Below, in pieces: positions 11,949 through 24,000 of a stretch of 64,000 bases of DNA (the stretch's first letter is position 1; the number at the start of each line of letters is the position of its first letter). Source of the DNA: Galerina marginata (Eukaryota; Basidiomycota; Agaricomycetes; Agaricales; Galerinaceae). Where the stretch lies: assembly GCA_023014335.1 (NCBI GenBank), contig JAECYW010000013.1:558001-622000 (forward strand), read 5' to 3'. The notes below the pieces were generated by a model, which saw nothing but the letters and a program-made list of their open reading frames with translations, had not been told where the DNA came from and did no database searches. Both the position numbers and the translations under genes were made by a program.

Positions 11949-14245
11949 TCACAGTTTGGCCTTGGTGTCTGCAACCTCCTTGTGTAAGGTATAGAGGTCC
12001 TCAGCTGCTTTTGCTATCTCCTGAACGAACTTGGCATTCGGCATCTCTTTACGGGATGTGATGGTATACTGGAGACGGTCTAAGGCGACGTATTAGTTCT
12101 TTCAATGCAGCATGAGTTCAACTGTGCCTCTCACCCTCGTATCCGGTCATGTAAGCCACGCCGAAGCCATCTGGTACTACTTCTCCCCAACCATAGACAG
12201 GGAAATGTTTGGAGAAAATCGCAGATGTACTGAGCACCCAGTAAGATGACCTTTTGAAGACAGGATCATCATATATCTCGGGGAGCTCTTCACCAGCCTT
12301 CAACAACTTTTTCAGGCCTTAATGCGCGAAAAAAAAAGGATAAGAAAACGACGGGACGGCACATGCGTTGACTCTCACCAAAAAGATGACGATCGACACC
12401 TTGGCCTTGCCCACCTGCTTTTGCCAGACTGACGTGCATCTTCGTTGCTTGGTCAAAGAGCTTCTTGCGCGTCTCCGTGGTAGAGTTTGTGTTGTCCATG
12501 CTTCGCACCCATTCATCCGCTTCGCTCGTCACGACCCGGATGGCCTCAGTGCGTCCTTTGAAGAATTTCCGAGTCGACGCTGCTTCGTATGTGCCTCCAT
12601 TTCTGTTATTTGATCCAAGGAGCCGCTTGTAAGCCAGTTGAACAATCATTTGCGCCCATGAGTCCGGAGAGACGCCGAAAGCTTTGATAGCAGCTTTGCC
12701 ATAAGAAGTCAAATGGAATCCAAGTTCTTGCGACTCAATAAGTTCGGTGGCAGCGCGGTCGGCATTGGCAATAGCTTGACTAGTGGCTGAAGAAACTTCC
12801 CAATCCAACGCACTTGGCATTTTCGTGGCATTGGGAGCAGGTGTGCCATGGTCAAATGCAGGGTCGTACAGCATGTCCAGCACGTCATCGCACATACGTG
12901 CTGTGGGTGTGCCATCCATAACTGAATGCTCTCCCATGAAGCCGGCACGTCCATTATCGAATATAACAAACTGCAGGGGCTTGTCTACCCAACGGTTTCT
13001 AAGACCAACAGGGACACGGCCAACGATATCGCCATGCCATAAGGCGCGACTGTGGTGGATGGGATCTTCGGGGAGAGAGGAGTCAAGGCAGACTACGAAT
13101 GCAGAGGAATTGATAGTTTCCAATATTTTGGAATTGTGAGGTTGCTTTTCCAATTCTGCGTAATCCTATGCTGATGTTTAGTCTTGACCGACCATTAAAA
13201 CAATAATGAGCGAACCTTTGCCCAGATATCACGGTTCGACGCGGATAGTATGCCAACGCCGGGGTATTCTTCTAGGGTATTTTCATAGATATATTGAATT
13301 TGTCTATGCCACATTAGTCCCGGATCTTCATGCACAAATCAGTAACTTACTTCTCAATGTCTGCTGTGCTTAAGATACTGCCATTGTGGGTAACATCGAC
13401 CTTCCATACGCGGTTCTTCCGAATCACAACAATGTGTCCCGAATCGCCCACATCGCCAGCTTTGGCATAAGAAACACTCCAGTCTAGTCCATCACCGGGA
13501 ACTCTACAGCAGTCAAACATCCACCTAAGAATATGCGTGTTAAATGGTGGTCATACTGGGCAAGGACTCTTACCGATAAGTATCCATACAAAAAGCGCCC
13601 TCCTTGGTAGCTTCTGGTTTAATCAGACCCTGCTTGAGTTGCTGTCTGAAGATCATCGCAGCTCTTGCTATTCCAGCAGCTCGGGCAGCCGGTGTTTGGG
13701 ATAGATGAGAAGGTGGTTGATCGAATCCATCTGCACAGAAAAGTGAGCAATTAACCAAGGACGCAAGTAAAAAGACGCGCACAATAATAAGAAACGTTGA
13801 TCACAACCTACAATGGCCGTCAGCGACGAGTTCGGATGTTACTACAATTGCGTACGGAGTCCCTATAGCCCAAATATCCTGCATCGTCCCACCATTCCTC
13901 TAACCAGTGTTGTCGTTCATTGGCTCGTTGCAATAAGCGTTCGTGAAGGACAGGGCCTTTTCCAAGTCCAAAGTTGTCAATTTTCTCGACTACAGACGCG
14001 TATTCGGCGTCGGACCAAGCAATGGGCTTCAACGACTCTTTCAGTCGAACTAACGTATTCTGGAGATCTGGCACCGGGAGCTTTGGAAGCGTAGATTGGG
14101 CACCGAATGTCAGTGTGCCAGGTAATGCTTCGGGAGCAGCGGCCTTCCAGTCGGCTGGGCGCAGACGTCTAGGACTAGTTGCCATCTGTCTGTATCTATG
14201 CTGGGGAGCTGAGAAGAAGGAACGGGGCGACTTGCGCACCAGCAT
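11949..14245 (-). CDS. CAT2: Carnitine O-acetyltransferase with mitochondrial presequence and C-terminal AKL
   Basis: The enzyme moves acetyl groups between CoA and carnitine so they can leave peroxisomes and enter mitochondria. The first ATG (14245) gives an Arg/Ser-rich, acid-free start, MLVRKSPRSFFSAPQHRYRQ. A second in-frame ATG at residue 21 (14185) begins MATSPRRLRPADWK. Reading on: LEEWWDDAGYLGYRDS, a 50-nt intron, VVINVSYYYGFDQPPSHL, PEATKEGAFCMDTYRWMFDC, and the catalytic segment GFMGEHSVMDGTPTARM with its His. Near the end come SSYWVLSTSAIFS and DGFGVAYMTGYEDRLQYTIT. After the last intron the chain ends TKAKL-stop, a PTS1-type tripeptide AKL. This fits the yeast CAT2 pattern, where one gene supplies both organelles through alternative starts. 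The last exon stop is at 11949. Confidence 0.92.
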
Positions 14246-17003
14246 AGTTCAGGACAAGAACCCTTTGGGCAGAAAGTCCACTTGAAAGTTTAGCGCATGA
14301 TTCCCGGGACGGGATTCGTCCGGGTTCCGTTGGGTCATAAAAATAGCGAAAATCCCACCTTGGACTCTTCACCGACTAAGTAATGACGGTGTGCTGGATT
14401 GCATATGCCCGACGTCCTCACTCGCCGTCCTCCCCTTGGTGTTGTTGCACACTCGAAGCCTGTCCTTGCCTCACCTATTGCATAGTCTCCTCTGAAAGGA
14501 ACCCACAAGGCTAATCACCTTTCCGCAGACAAGGAACGTTGAGTATCCAATTTTAAATCTGAAAATGAGGTTTTTGGGCCTGGCAGGTACATAATCCAAC
14601 TGGAAATAGACCTTCTCCTACCCGAAACAACCAGGTTGATTGAAAGTGAAAACTTGCCTACGGACAATGAGAACTGCCCCATATCACCAATTTTGACACA
14701 GGCTTTAAATAACACTCATGTCGAACCTACGACCCATATGCACTATAGGGATACAGAAAAAGAAACCTATTCTCCTGATTTTGCTCTTGCACTATTGGGC
14801 GGGCAACCTTATCCGCATGGGCCGAGGCGATGGAGGACAACTCGCGTCAGACGGTTTTGGAAGGGCTTCGTGCAGCTAGAGGCGTTCACATTCAAAGGGG
14901 ATCATATAACGCGATTTTTTTAGGGCAGAATGCTGAAGCGCTGAAGCTCAACCTATGCGAAGGACCGGGAAGCGTCCTCTCCATCTCAGGGTGCACGTTA
15001 AAGAGGTAGCTCTTTGCGAGTATAATCTGCACGACAACATAAAAGACTGCCCCAGCGTTTCCAAGACCCCGATTACATTTCCTAAAGTTATGGTACTGTA
15101 CATCTCCAGGATTGCGACATATTTCTCAAATCCCTCACAGACGCCTTCCCAGCTTTATGTGCCCTTGTCTTCGGCTCTTTGTTCTCCATTCCTGCTGATC
15201 CACCGGTGACTCTAAAATATCAGAGTGTTTCGTTTCCAAAACACGATACAAGGAGCTCTGTATTTTCTCTGACTCCACAGCAGTTCATGAAAACCTACGG
15301 CAGGTAACTTGCTTTGGTCCCCAGATGAAGACGACGGTGCCTCCACATTTGCTGTAACACGACTCGTACCAAGTCTCAAAAGTTTCCACTTCATCCACAG
15401 AGTAGTCATGCCTGTATCTTGGTGGAACGCATTGGGCTGCGCACTACCTCGTTTAAAATACTTGGATATCACGTTACAGTGCTTTTTGCCAGAAATGAGC
15501 TGGACCTCTTGGCGAGCGTCTTGTCAAGCTTATAATGGCTTTGGGGGATGGCCAAATAGCACCCGGTTAATCCAAGTTCCTTGTAGCTTGTTTTGCACAC
15601 CTCTCAAATATGTTTTTTTGACACTGACGACCTAATAAGTGATGAAACAACTCCAGAAATCCAGTCGTTGGTCACAGAAAAGGCCATTGCACTTTCCTAT
15701 GGCTGGACTAGAAAAATTTGCTAGTCAAATTTGCTAGGCCAACTAGACAAACTAGTTGAGCTATACAAGTGCCAGACCCGACCATACGATGTCAGCCATA
15801 TGTGATCTTCTTGGGGTGAAAGGGACCGTCTAGGTGGATAATCATGCGAGATGGGAATCCAAAGGTGGTTTTCTGCAAAACACGAAAATAGCTACGCAAA
15901 GGCTTAGAAATTTAATAGGTAGCAAACGCGGATATATTCCGCGGCGCACCTGGTCCGTCTCATGCCAGTGGCAACTTGAAGGAATCCTTGTTCAGGTAAT
16001 CTTATTTTGATTTCCACATTGTAATATTTCAATGCTTTAGCTTCAGCAGTGATACAACCATCATGGTTTCCGATGGACAGACGAGTATCTACAATAATAC
16101 CTCTGTAGTGAAATAGAAGGAATTGCGTGAAAGTTATGGCGTGTAACGCGTTGATCACGGTAACGCGATCTAATTAGTGAACTCACGTGATCTGTGACGC
16201 GTCGCATGATGATAAAGCCGATGGTTTCAATTTTGGATTGCTTTCTGTCAAGCTCAAACCTTGCTAACGACCTTCGGAAGATAGGATCTTGCAAATGTCC
16301 ACGAATCTCTGGAACTTCGATGCATATCTCATAGGAGATCGTATGTTTGACGTTCTTCCGAAGATTTCCTCTTCGAACATTTCTTCGTTCAAGTACCAGA
16401 CTCCGAAGCGATTGCCAAAGAAAAAAAAATTGAAGGGACCACTTATGCACACATTGACACCCCTGCTCTGTCATCGTAACATATCGCACTAGAAGCGCGT
16501 TCATCTCTTGGAAAATATCAACAAAAACGGACAATGTCATTTGTCGGGACAACCACCACTGTTTCCAGAATTGTACATCCTCCGAAACATTTCTCATGCC
16601 ACTGGTTGTGCCCTCGTCTCGTCTTCTTGTCGCAAGCAGGGCTACCTTTGCAATTGGGATGCTCGGTCAAACGTTTCTGGTGGTATATTGGGGCGTAGCA
16701 CCTTACTTTGGACGGCAAGCACTAAATTCAGTTTACCAAAAGGATGTAGTCGTCAGAAAACTGTTCGCTATATGGGGGGACTATCGAATCGCGTCCCGAA
16801 CACCGTTGGAATGCTCTGACATGGCGTCCATATTTCTTCGTACTCCACACCTCCACAATTTCTCCTGTCTGTCACCCTAAAGCCAAAGCCGACATGTCAA
16901 TGTGCCTCGAAGAAGCCTGGCCAAAGAAGAAGGCAATCAGAAAGATTACGCTCATGGCTCATTTCATCGACGAAAGCGTTTCAAAAAATCCACTCCGACA
17001 AGG
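14246..17003. other. About 2.8 kb without a confident gene
   Basis: No chain of exons could be built that matches a known protein. Two pieces look partly coding. Plus-strand 15309-15635 reads SLKSFHFIHRVVMPVSWW and ALPRLKYLDITLQCF, which resembles the leucine-rich tails of basidiomycete F-box-like proteins, so this may be a decayed F-box gene. Minus-strand 15904-16597 carries a 178-codon frame (MRNVSEDVQFWKQWWLSRQM) with a plausible intron beginning GTGAGT and ending in a pyrimidine-rich CACTACAG, but I do not recognise it. The region also has short repeats of TTTGCTAG near 15720-15740. Confidence 0.4.
15904..16597 (-). CDS. Doubtful minus-strand ORF, unrecognised
   Basis: A 178-codon frame runs from 16597 to 16061. 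A GTGAGT donor in the frame (about 16190) and a good acceptor near 16112 would join it to a further open stretch ending around 15904. The predicted protein is basic and Trp/Phe/Arg-rich, with no signal peptide or motif I know. A competing ORF lies on the opposite strand. It could be a degraded or lineage-specific gene, or chance. Confidence 0.2.
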
Positions 17004-17010
17004 TATAAAA
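17004..17010 (+). promoter_or_regulatory. TATA box of the small secreted protein gene
   Basis: TATAAAA lies 97 bp upstream of the ATG at 17107, followed by a pyrimidine-rich stretch (CTTCCTCTCAATTAACC). This is the clearest TATA-type promoter in the window and fits a highly expressed secreted protein. Confidence 0.6.
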
Positions 17011-17106
17011 GGACGTCGAGCTCTCACCAACCCCCCAAGGAACTTTTCCTACCAACTTACACTTCCTCTCAATTAACCTTCGGCACTCTCTACGTCGAAC
17101 TCAGCT

Positions 17107-17653
17107 ATGAAGTTCTTCGCCGCTTCTCTCCCCCTTTTCGCTGCTGTCTCATCCGTATCGTCGATAAGCATTCCTGTAGTTGGGGATATTGACCTCATCA
17201 AGGATAACGCGCAGTACCAAGCCTGCAAGGCGGCCGACCCCGCCACCACAGTACGTTGCATAACAAGTTTCCGAACGTGTTATATTTTCTAACAACGCCG
17301 TCCATCTTCTAGTTCGCCGGTATTCGCTACGGCAATGGCCAACCGGAAACAGTGCAGTATAACCAATGCGTACCATGGCGCAAGAACGGGGCGATCATCG
17401 CCAACGCCGTGTTTTGCCAACCCGCTTCCTGCTTTGTATTCGCGTGAGTAGTATTCTACGTGGTATATTTGTCCCTATGGCAAACTGATATTTCCTTCCG
17501 TTTTCAAGGGATGAGAATTGCTCTCTTGGACCTAGCGTGCCCGTGCCCGTCATTGTTCCAGTCCCTATCGACTTCTTGAACGCAGCCGACTTTGTAGAAC
17601 TGCTCGGACAAAGCGCCTACTGTTCCCCGAATACAATTCCCCGTGTGCTTTAA
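17107..17653 (+). CDS. Small secreted cysteine-containing protein, unrecognised
   Basis: Three exons (17107-17250, 17313-17443, 17509-17653) with phases that join correctly give about 139 residues. The N-terminus MKFFAASLPLFAAVSSVSS is a clear signal peptide. The mature part has scattered cysteines: one in QACKAADPATT, one in NQCVPW, two in FCQPASCF, one in ENCSLG and one in AYCSPN. There is also a Pro/Val stretch, VPVPVIVPVPID, before the C-terminus. There is no membrane segment after the signal and no hydrophobin cysteine spacing. It belongs to the broad class of fungal small secreted proteins; function unknown. A TATA box sits just upstream, and the neighbouring gene is a cell-wall chitin deacetylase. 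Confidence 0.8.
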
Positions 17654-18217
17654 ATGCTGGTAATATCGAGCGTTTATTTTGCACCTACATACCCTAACTT
17701 ATTTATATGTAAATACGATACATATAACAAGTGGTGCATACTGACTGGTGGATGCGATAAACTGAAGAAATACCCAGCCTTCTTCTCACTTCAAATTTAA
17801 CCTCGCTCACAAACAAGAATAACGCAAGTTGCGATATATTTAGCGGCAGAACGTTATCTACGATCTACAATGAGTGTCCTCCAAACTAGATATTAATAAA
17901 ACCACATCTCTATCCAACAGTCAAGTGTCCAAGATGTGATGATAGTACGTAACTTACCATGCGTGTCCCCAACGACATGACACAACACACGCAACGAGCG
18001 GTCAAAAACTGAAAATCAACCGCCTCCACAGAATGCACAACCACCAAAATTTTATGTAAAGAGCCATTAATAAAAAGAGTCCGTTTAATAAGGTCAACAA
18101 CCAACATCCCCTCGAGCGTGACGAATCATGAGAATAAGTATGCCAATGTACTGTAAACTTTGTTTTGTCCCAAGTTGACGCACGTAAAGCAAGATCATAA
18201 CATAATGAAGGAACGAA
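17654..18217. other. Intergenic spacer, no gene seen
   Basis: About 560 bp of AT-rich sequence between the small secreted protein and chitin deacetylase copy 1 (convergent genes). It should hold both 3' UTRs. No coding frame is convincing. Confidence 0.5.
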
Positions 18218-20337
18218 TCACAGCAAGACACCCATGGCCGCAGCGAGCGCCGCGGCGGTCAGCGTGCTCAGGAGCGGGATGGTGGTAGCGAACGCGGCGC
18301 TCTTCTTGTCCGAGTCTGTTGGCACTGTCGTACCGCCGTCACCTGATTTGGTGTCCACTGTGCCGTCGCCATTGACGTCGACGCCGCCGCCAGTCTGGTT
18401 GCGGTAGGGGAAGGTTGTGTTTTGGTTGGTCTCCAGGTAGAGGTTGCCTGCTGGGAAATGCTGGCACTCTCCGATGGGCTTCAACTAAAGAGTATCGCCG
18501 TTAGATATAAATTAATACAGAGATGAAACGGCCGATCCTCACATTAAATTTGGGTTGATGCTTGAGAGCAGTGTCCAGAGTGTATCCAACCGCAAGGTCG
18601 ACAGTGATCTCGAACAAGTCGTGTTGCAGTACAATGAAACCAGTCTCGAGCGAGGTTGCGTTGCCCAAGATAGCTTCAAAAGAGTTGAACGAATCAGTGC
18701 CGTTTACTTGACCAGCGGCGACTCTCCAATCTAAGGCAAGGATTAAAACAGGCACCACGACATCATGTATTGTAAAACGAACCGTTTGTATCGAATTTAC
18801 CACCGGTGGGGGAGCTGGTCCACATGATAGGGACCATACCCATCGCCAGTGCGATCGCACGGACACGATCATCTGTGATATCGATTATTAGGGGCATGAC
18901 AGGAAACCAAAAGCTGCACTAACCGATATCACCGTAAGGAGGACGCATAGTGGTGGGGGTAACACCAAGAACATCCTTGATAGCTTTGCGAGTCCAGCCC
19001 AGCTCAGCGACAATTTGTTCATTGGTTAAGGTAGTAAGGGCCTGGAATCAGGGTCGTGCCAAGGTAAGTGATCAGGAACAGCGCAGAGGCGTCAGCTCAC
19101 ATACCGGGTGTGACCAAGTGTGGACGCTGATCTCATGTCCGCTCATGTACTCTTCGATCAGGAGGTTAGGATACTCGATGACACGGGAACCAACGACGAA
19201 GAAAGTAGACTTGATAGCCTTTTGGTCGAGGTAGCTGAGAAGGTATCTAAGTTGGAAAGGTCAGTCAAACGCCGGAAAACAATCAGGACGAAGTATGCAT
19301 ACTGAGCTAAAAGACGACAGTTGTTAGCCGAACAGATCACCATCATAAGGTCGAAAAACACGTACTATATCCAGAAGGTCCATCGTCAAAGCTGTAGAAA
19401 GAAAGGAGGTGTCAACGTCTGATAAGATTCGAGTCCGAGCATGCCTACCTGACACCCCAGGTGTTTTTATCAGGACATGCGACAATATCTATTTAGAACG
19501 ATGTCAGGTTGATTGCATGATACTAGACAATTCAACACACCTGTAGCACGAGTGTAACCACCACAAGTCCACCATCCACGGTTCGCAGCGTCTGCAGAAG
19601 CAGCAGGATCACCAGCACAAGTGCCATCGACAGTAGGAGCGATGTTCGGGATCTTGTATCCATCCAGCTCCTTCATCCATGCCTGCACCTCCGGCGAATC
19701 TAGAATGCGAATACGAGAGTAAACAAACTCTCCCGGATCCACGAAATAAACGACTCACTGGTATCGGGCTTCTTATCCTGAGCAGGCCAAGAGCCGAGAA
19801 CAACTATGAGAACAAGTGCATTAGAGCATGTAAGGATTTGAACGCAAGCGTCGACGTACGGGCACTGGGCAGAGGAGGGGCTCCTGAAATCGGGGGTTTC
19901 GCACCGGGAGGGAACGAAGTGGTAGCCGGGATAGGATTTCTGGTGGCCATGCCGAGACTGATGTTCGCAAGTGGGGGCACGCCAGTGTAAGTCGCCATGG
20001 GCGGGGGCCCAGTGGGGGTCGGGACAGGTGGCGGCGTGGACGACGCTGACACTGACACCGCCGATGCAGGCGGAGTGGTCGGCGCAACTGCAGGTGGGGA
20101 GGGGGAAGAGTGACTCTGAGCCGGAGGTGGCGGAGGAGGTGGGGGCGGGGGCGGGGGTGGGGGCAGAGCCGCAGAGTTGGAAGCCCCCGGAGGTGCAGGC
20201 GTCGGCGCGCCACTGGGCGAACCAGAAACTGCAGCAGGCCCTTGCCGCTTGGCGAGAAGATGCCTAGGATTTATTTTCTCTGCATTGATAGCGGAGAGCT
20301 GGAGAAGGGAAAAGACGGCCAAGGCGTGGAACTTCAT
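18218..20337 (-). CDS. Chitin deacetylase, copy 1 (CE4, GPI-type)
   Basis: Chitin deacetylases convert cell-wall chitin to chitosan. The signal peptide is [19 protein letters not shown]. It is followed by a Pro/Ser/Thr-rich region with an uninterrupted run of about 14 prolines near residue 60. The conserved pre-domain segment reads [20 protein letters not shown] and [14 protein letters not shown]. The CE4 catalytic motifs are present: [10 protein letters not shown] (metal and base Asp), [12 protein letters not shown] (metal His) and [34 protein letters not shown] carries the last motif His. The C-terminus ([20 protein letters not shown] onward) is a hydrophobic tail typical of GPI-anchor signals. 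Splicing needs a 4-nt microexon at 19303-19306 between SGYT and QYLLSYLD. It is a paralogue of the gene at 32501-34508, in opposite orientation. Confidence 0.93.
20139..20164 (+). repeat. G-run tract complementary to the polyproline codons
   Basis: The plus strand here has four or more runs of four to five G separated by single C or T, the complement of the CCC/CCG codons of the polyproline stretch in chitin deacetylase copy 1. The spacing fits a G-quadruplex-forming sequence on the template strand. It is also a likely site of length variation. Confidence 0.6.
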
Positions 20338-21019
20338 GACTGTGGATGAAAATGAGGGTGGGCTGCGACGACGCGCAGGATATTAGAGAGAACGTCGGAT
20401 AGCCTGGCAAAAGGAGAGAAAAGAAACGCGAAAGAGAGTGGTTCGTCGCTCGTCCATTTCAGTGAGCGCCGCATCACTGCCAAGATATTCTGCATCTATC
20501 TTCACACACTTGCCTACCCCGTCTACTGTTGCCGTAATAATCTCATGCCGTTGTCAAGTTTCTTACAGCTTTTTTCGGCGCTGCATTGCAGTAAATTTAG
20601 AGAGCCCAGAGTCTATGTATGTAAAGTGCAGCAAGTCAGAAATGGCTGCAGTGAGGTCTTCACAGGCAATCATTGTTGATCATCGTTCGGATTTTCGACC
20701 AAGGATAGCCCACTTCCGGTGCCGAATTTCTTTGCCGGCAACTTATCTCCAATAAGGGCTTCACGGGCAGGTTACCACCTCCTGTTCCGTTCCATGTGCA
20801 TGCACATTGCAGTAAAATTACAACAAACCGACCGAAACTCGTGTAGTGCAAACTAGAATAATCGAACAACAACAAAGCTAATGACTACAGACATACAGAG
20901 TTACGCATGACAAACACAGAGAAAAAATTGCGGAAGAGGGGTTGAAAGAAAAAAAATTAAAGGAGGGGGAATCGGTGCGGAACAGAAAGCAATATCGTAC
21001 ATCCTACAACTCCGCGTCA
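20338..21019. other. Intergenic region, no gene seen
   Basis: About 680 bp between the chitin deacetylase start and the RhoGEF stop, both genes on the minus strand. It should contain the chitin deacetylase promoter and the RhoGEF 3' UTR. No coding exon is supported. Confidence 0.5.
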
Positions 21020-24000
21020 CTAGCACCGGGGTATCGACGCCATCGACGCCATCGACGCATTATCCGACATATACCGATGACCTCCCGCCCCCACCGCGGC
21101 TCGTGGGCGAAGCGCAAGCACCCGGTCATCAGACACAATCAGGATCTCCTCCCGCCCGACTCCCTGCGGGTGCCGCGGGTATTGATCCGGATATTGGTGT
21201 TGCGGAAGAGGCGCCGCCTGGGGGTGGCCAGGATACCCCGCGTAAGGGTTGTTGTACCCGGCAGGCGGCCTAAAAGAGTCAAGACAACAGTAACAACAAC
21301 ACAAAGTCGTCAGGAACACATAATAACCGAACCCACAAAGAGAAGGAGGACCTACACATGGTGGTAGGGATGCGGATTTTGATGCATCGACGACGAATTT
21401 GTCACAGAAGGCGGCGTATCCGCGAACAACAAACGAAGGTTCGAACCTTGGATAACCTGTGACATCAATCCGGTCTCGATATGCCGTATCTCGACAAACG
21501 ACGGTTCGAAAGCCAGAACGTATGGCTCGTGAAGCGCTAAAGCACAAGACATGAGAAAAACAAAACGGGTAAACCATAATGCAAGCAGGATGTCATACCA
21601 AAACCCGTCGGCATGCCTTCCCAGTGGACCATGAACTCTTTCCGTGATCGACGGCCGCTCTTATTCACATAAAAGGCAAATTCTGCACACAAGAACGCGT
21701 CAGGGAGCTAACCGGCATGCTGGACAGAAATAAATCACCATCATAGCAAAGCAGGAAGTCATTGTGGATACGGTATATCGCCATCGGGCGTAGGGTTTCG
21801 CGCTTACGCACGAAATCCAGCGACTCGTCATTCGGATCCAGCAGCCCTTGCGTGTCCAGGCTCTCGAGGTCGACGATCTCAAAGCCTCTCGAACACCCTA
21901 CACACATCTTCGTCTTGAGATAATGTATCGACGTCGACTCGACAGGGATATAAAACTCCTGCACATACGTCAGAATCACAGAAAAGGATATTCTTCCCTG
22001 GAAGGAAACTCACCCTGAACAACTTGAGCGTGTCGTTCCCGCCCTGCAACAACTTCTTGAACGTCGGCTTCGCACGTCCGCGGACGTTCTGATCAATAGG
22101 CTCGAGCGTCTTGAATGTGCTCGAGAGCTGACTGGACTTGACAATACACACAAGCACTCTGTTCAAGCAGAACCCTGCCTTGAAGAACGAGGTATGTGAT
22201 GATATCCGTTTAGCGCGCTTGAGGCCCGCCATGGGGTCTAGAGGGTCCAGCGCCTCGAGTGGGAAAGTGATAACTTGACGTTCTGTAGCAAAGAAGTTTG
22301 AGTAAGACAAGACAACCAAAAGATTAGACACCATTCATACCTGAAAGCACGATCAGCAACTGGTAATCCTCAAGAACATCCACTTGCAGAACATCCAACA
22401 GCGCCAAAACCCTAACAGGCTCCTGGTTCGGTTCCCGTAGATCAGACAGATAAACACCATCGTCAGTCCCATACACCACTCTCCGGCCCCCACCTAGAAA
22501 AAGCACAGGCAAAAAGGTAAAAAAAAGCAAAATCACCATCCAAACCAAGCCCCAAAAAAGAAAAAACGACTCACTATAGGGCGCCGCACAGTTCACCTTA
22601 TTAGGCCCCGAGAAGAACCCCTCGCTCAGATTGACAGTATCAAAAATGACACTCCGCTCCCTCATTATCTGCTGCTGCTTGTAGATCACCTCCAGCCACT
22701 TCTTATGGCTCATTGGCGACGTCGCCCAGAGCATCAGGTTGTAGTACTTCCGCCCAAGGTGGATGAAGTTGATCCAGTACTGCCCCTTGTGGTCGTTCTT
22801 GATCGTCACGGCGGAGACGACGCCGGGCACACCACGGCCTTTGTCGAACGACGACTTGCGCACAAGAGCTTGTGTTTTTCGCTGTTGCGACCGTACGGTG
22901 CCGTTGCTCTCCTCTGGAGGAGGAGCTGTAATCAGGAGGAGTTCCAGTGGTATTGGCTGCATGCAAATCATGAGTAAATAATTAAGTCACAAACTGAATA
23001 AACTCACTCGTCGGTAAACCTTGTATTGCTCGTGCTGCTTCGTCTTGACCAACTTTGTGAACAAAAGGGCATGATCAAATAAATACACCTGAATCTCCCC
23101 ATCCCGCTTATTCAGAGGACCCTTGTACACCATCTCCCTTCTCTCATCGCGAAGGTGGAGATCCTATGGCAACGCACAAAATAAATGACGAAGAAACAGT
23201 CAAAAGTGCGAAAGAAAGAGAAAAACAAAAAAAACGAACAACCACTTCCTCCCCAGGCTTATACATCAGCTGCTGGTCGAGCTGCAGGAGATTGAACCTG
23301 TTCTCCGTCTTTCCCGTCTCCGTGTTAACTTTGGCTAGGAAGTCGCGCACGAGGTTGATAACCTGCGGCAGCATCTGCTTGTCGGTACTGTCGTTCGGTG
23401 TGTGCTTGAGCACGGCTTCGAGCAGGAGCGGGTATCGAGCAAGCCGCGTCGTCGGTTTCGTCAGGTAGGCGTTCAGCTCTAGCTTGCGCGATTCAGGAAG
23501 ACGTTCCGTCGTCTGAATAAAAATGTAAATCAGAATGTTGCGAGTGAAACGACGCGGTCCTACACACCTCCACAAACTGCGCAAACGCAGGGTTCGTATT
23601 CTTCTCCTTCTCAAACTCGTACTTGCCATATAGCTGGTGTGCACCATACGAGACGAACGGGCCAAAATGCGGCACCATGTCAAGCAAAATGTCACCAATC
23701 CGGTCAACAACAGCGTACTGTTTCTGCCGTTTGGAAAGAGCATCACGAAGTCGTGTATTAACAGCGATGATGTCATGGATATTCCAAAAGACCTGGGCGA
23801 GAAAGTCTGTGCGACGGTCTTGCGGAATGATATCGTCGTCTTTTAATTTGTTTATCCAAACCTAAGAGATCCTATTAGAAGAGTAGAATAATAACTAGTT
23901 GCATAACTCACGTCACGAAGGTACTCCATATCGCGCACAAAGTCCCTCTCCGTGTAGATAACTTCATTGATCGCTTCTTGGCGCTTCTTTTCCGTGTCTG

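Noticed and set aside
13820..13870. Apparent frameshift in carnitine acetyltransferase after GYRDSV
   Set aside because: A 50-nt intron starting GTACGC and ending TTGTAG restores the frame and gives VVINVSYYYGFD, the conserved sequence.
19821..20213. Alternative 130-codon Arg/Pro/Leu-rich ORF over the chitin deacetylase leader
   Set aside because: It is a shadow of the proline-rich leader in another frame, with no start context or homology.
22562..22581. A near-perfect T7 RNA polymerase promoter (18 of 20 bases)
   Set aside because: It overlaps the exon-intron junction of the RhoGEF gene (CCCTATA|GTGAGTCG read on the minus strand) and the coding frame continues normally on both sides, so it is chance, not vector contamination.
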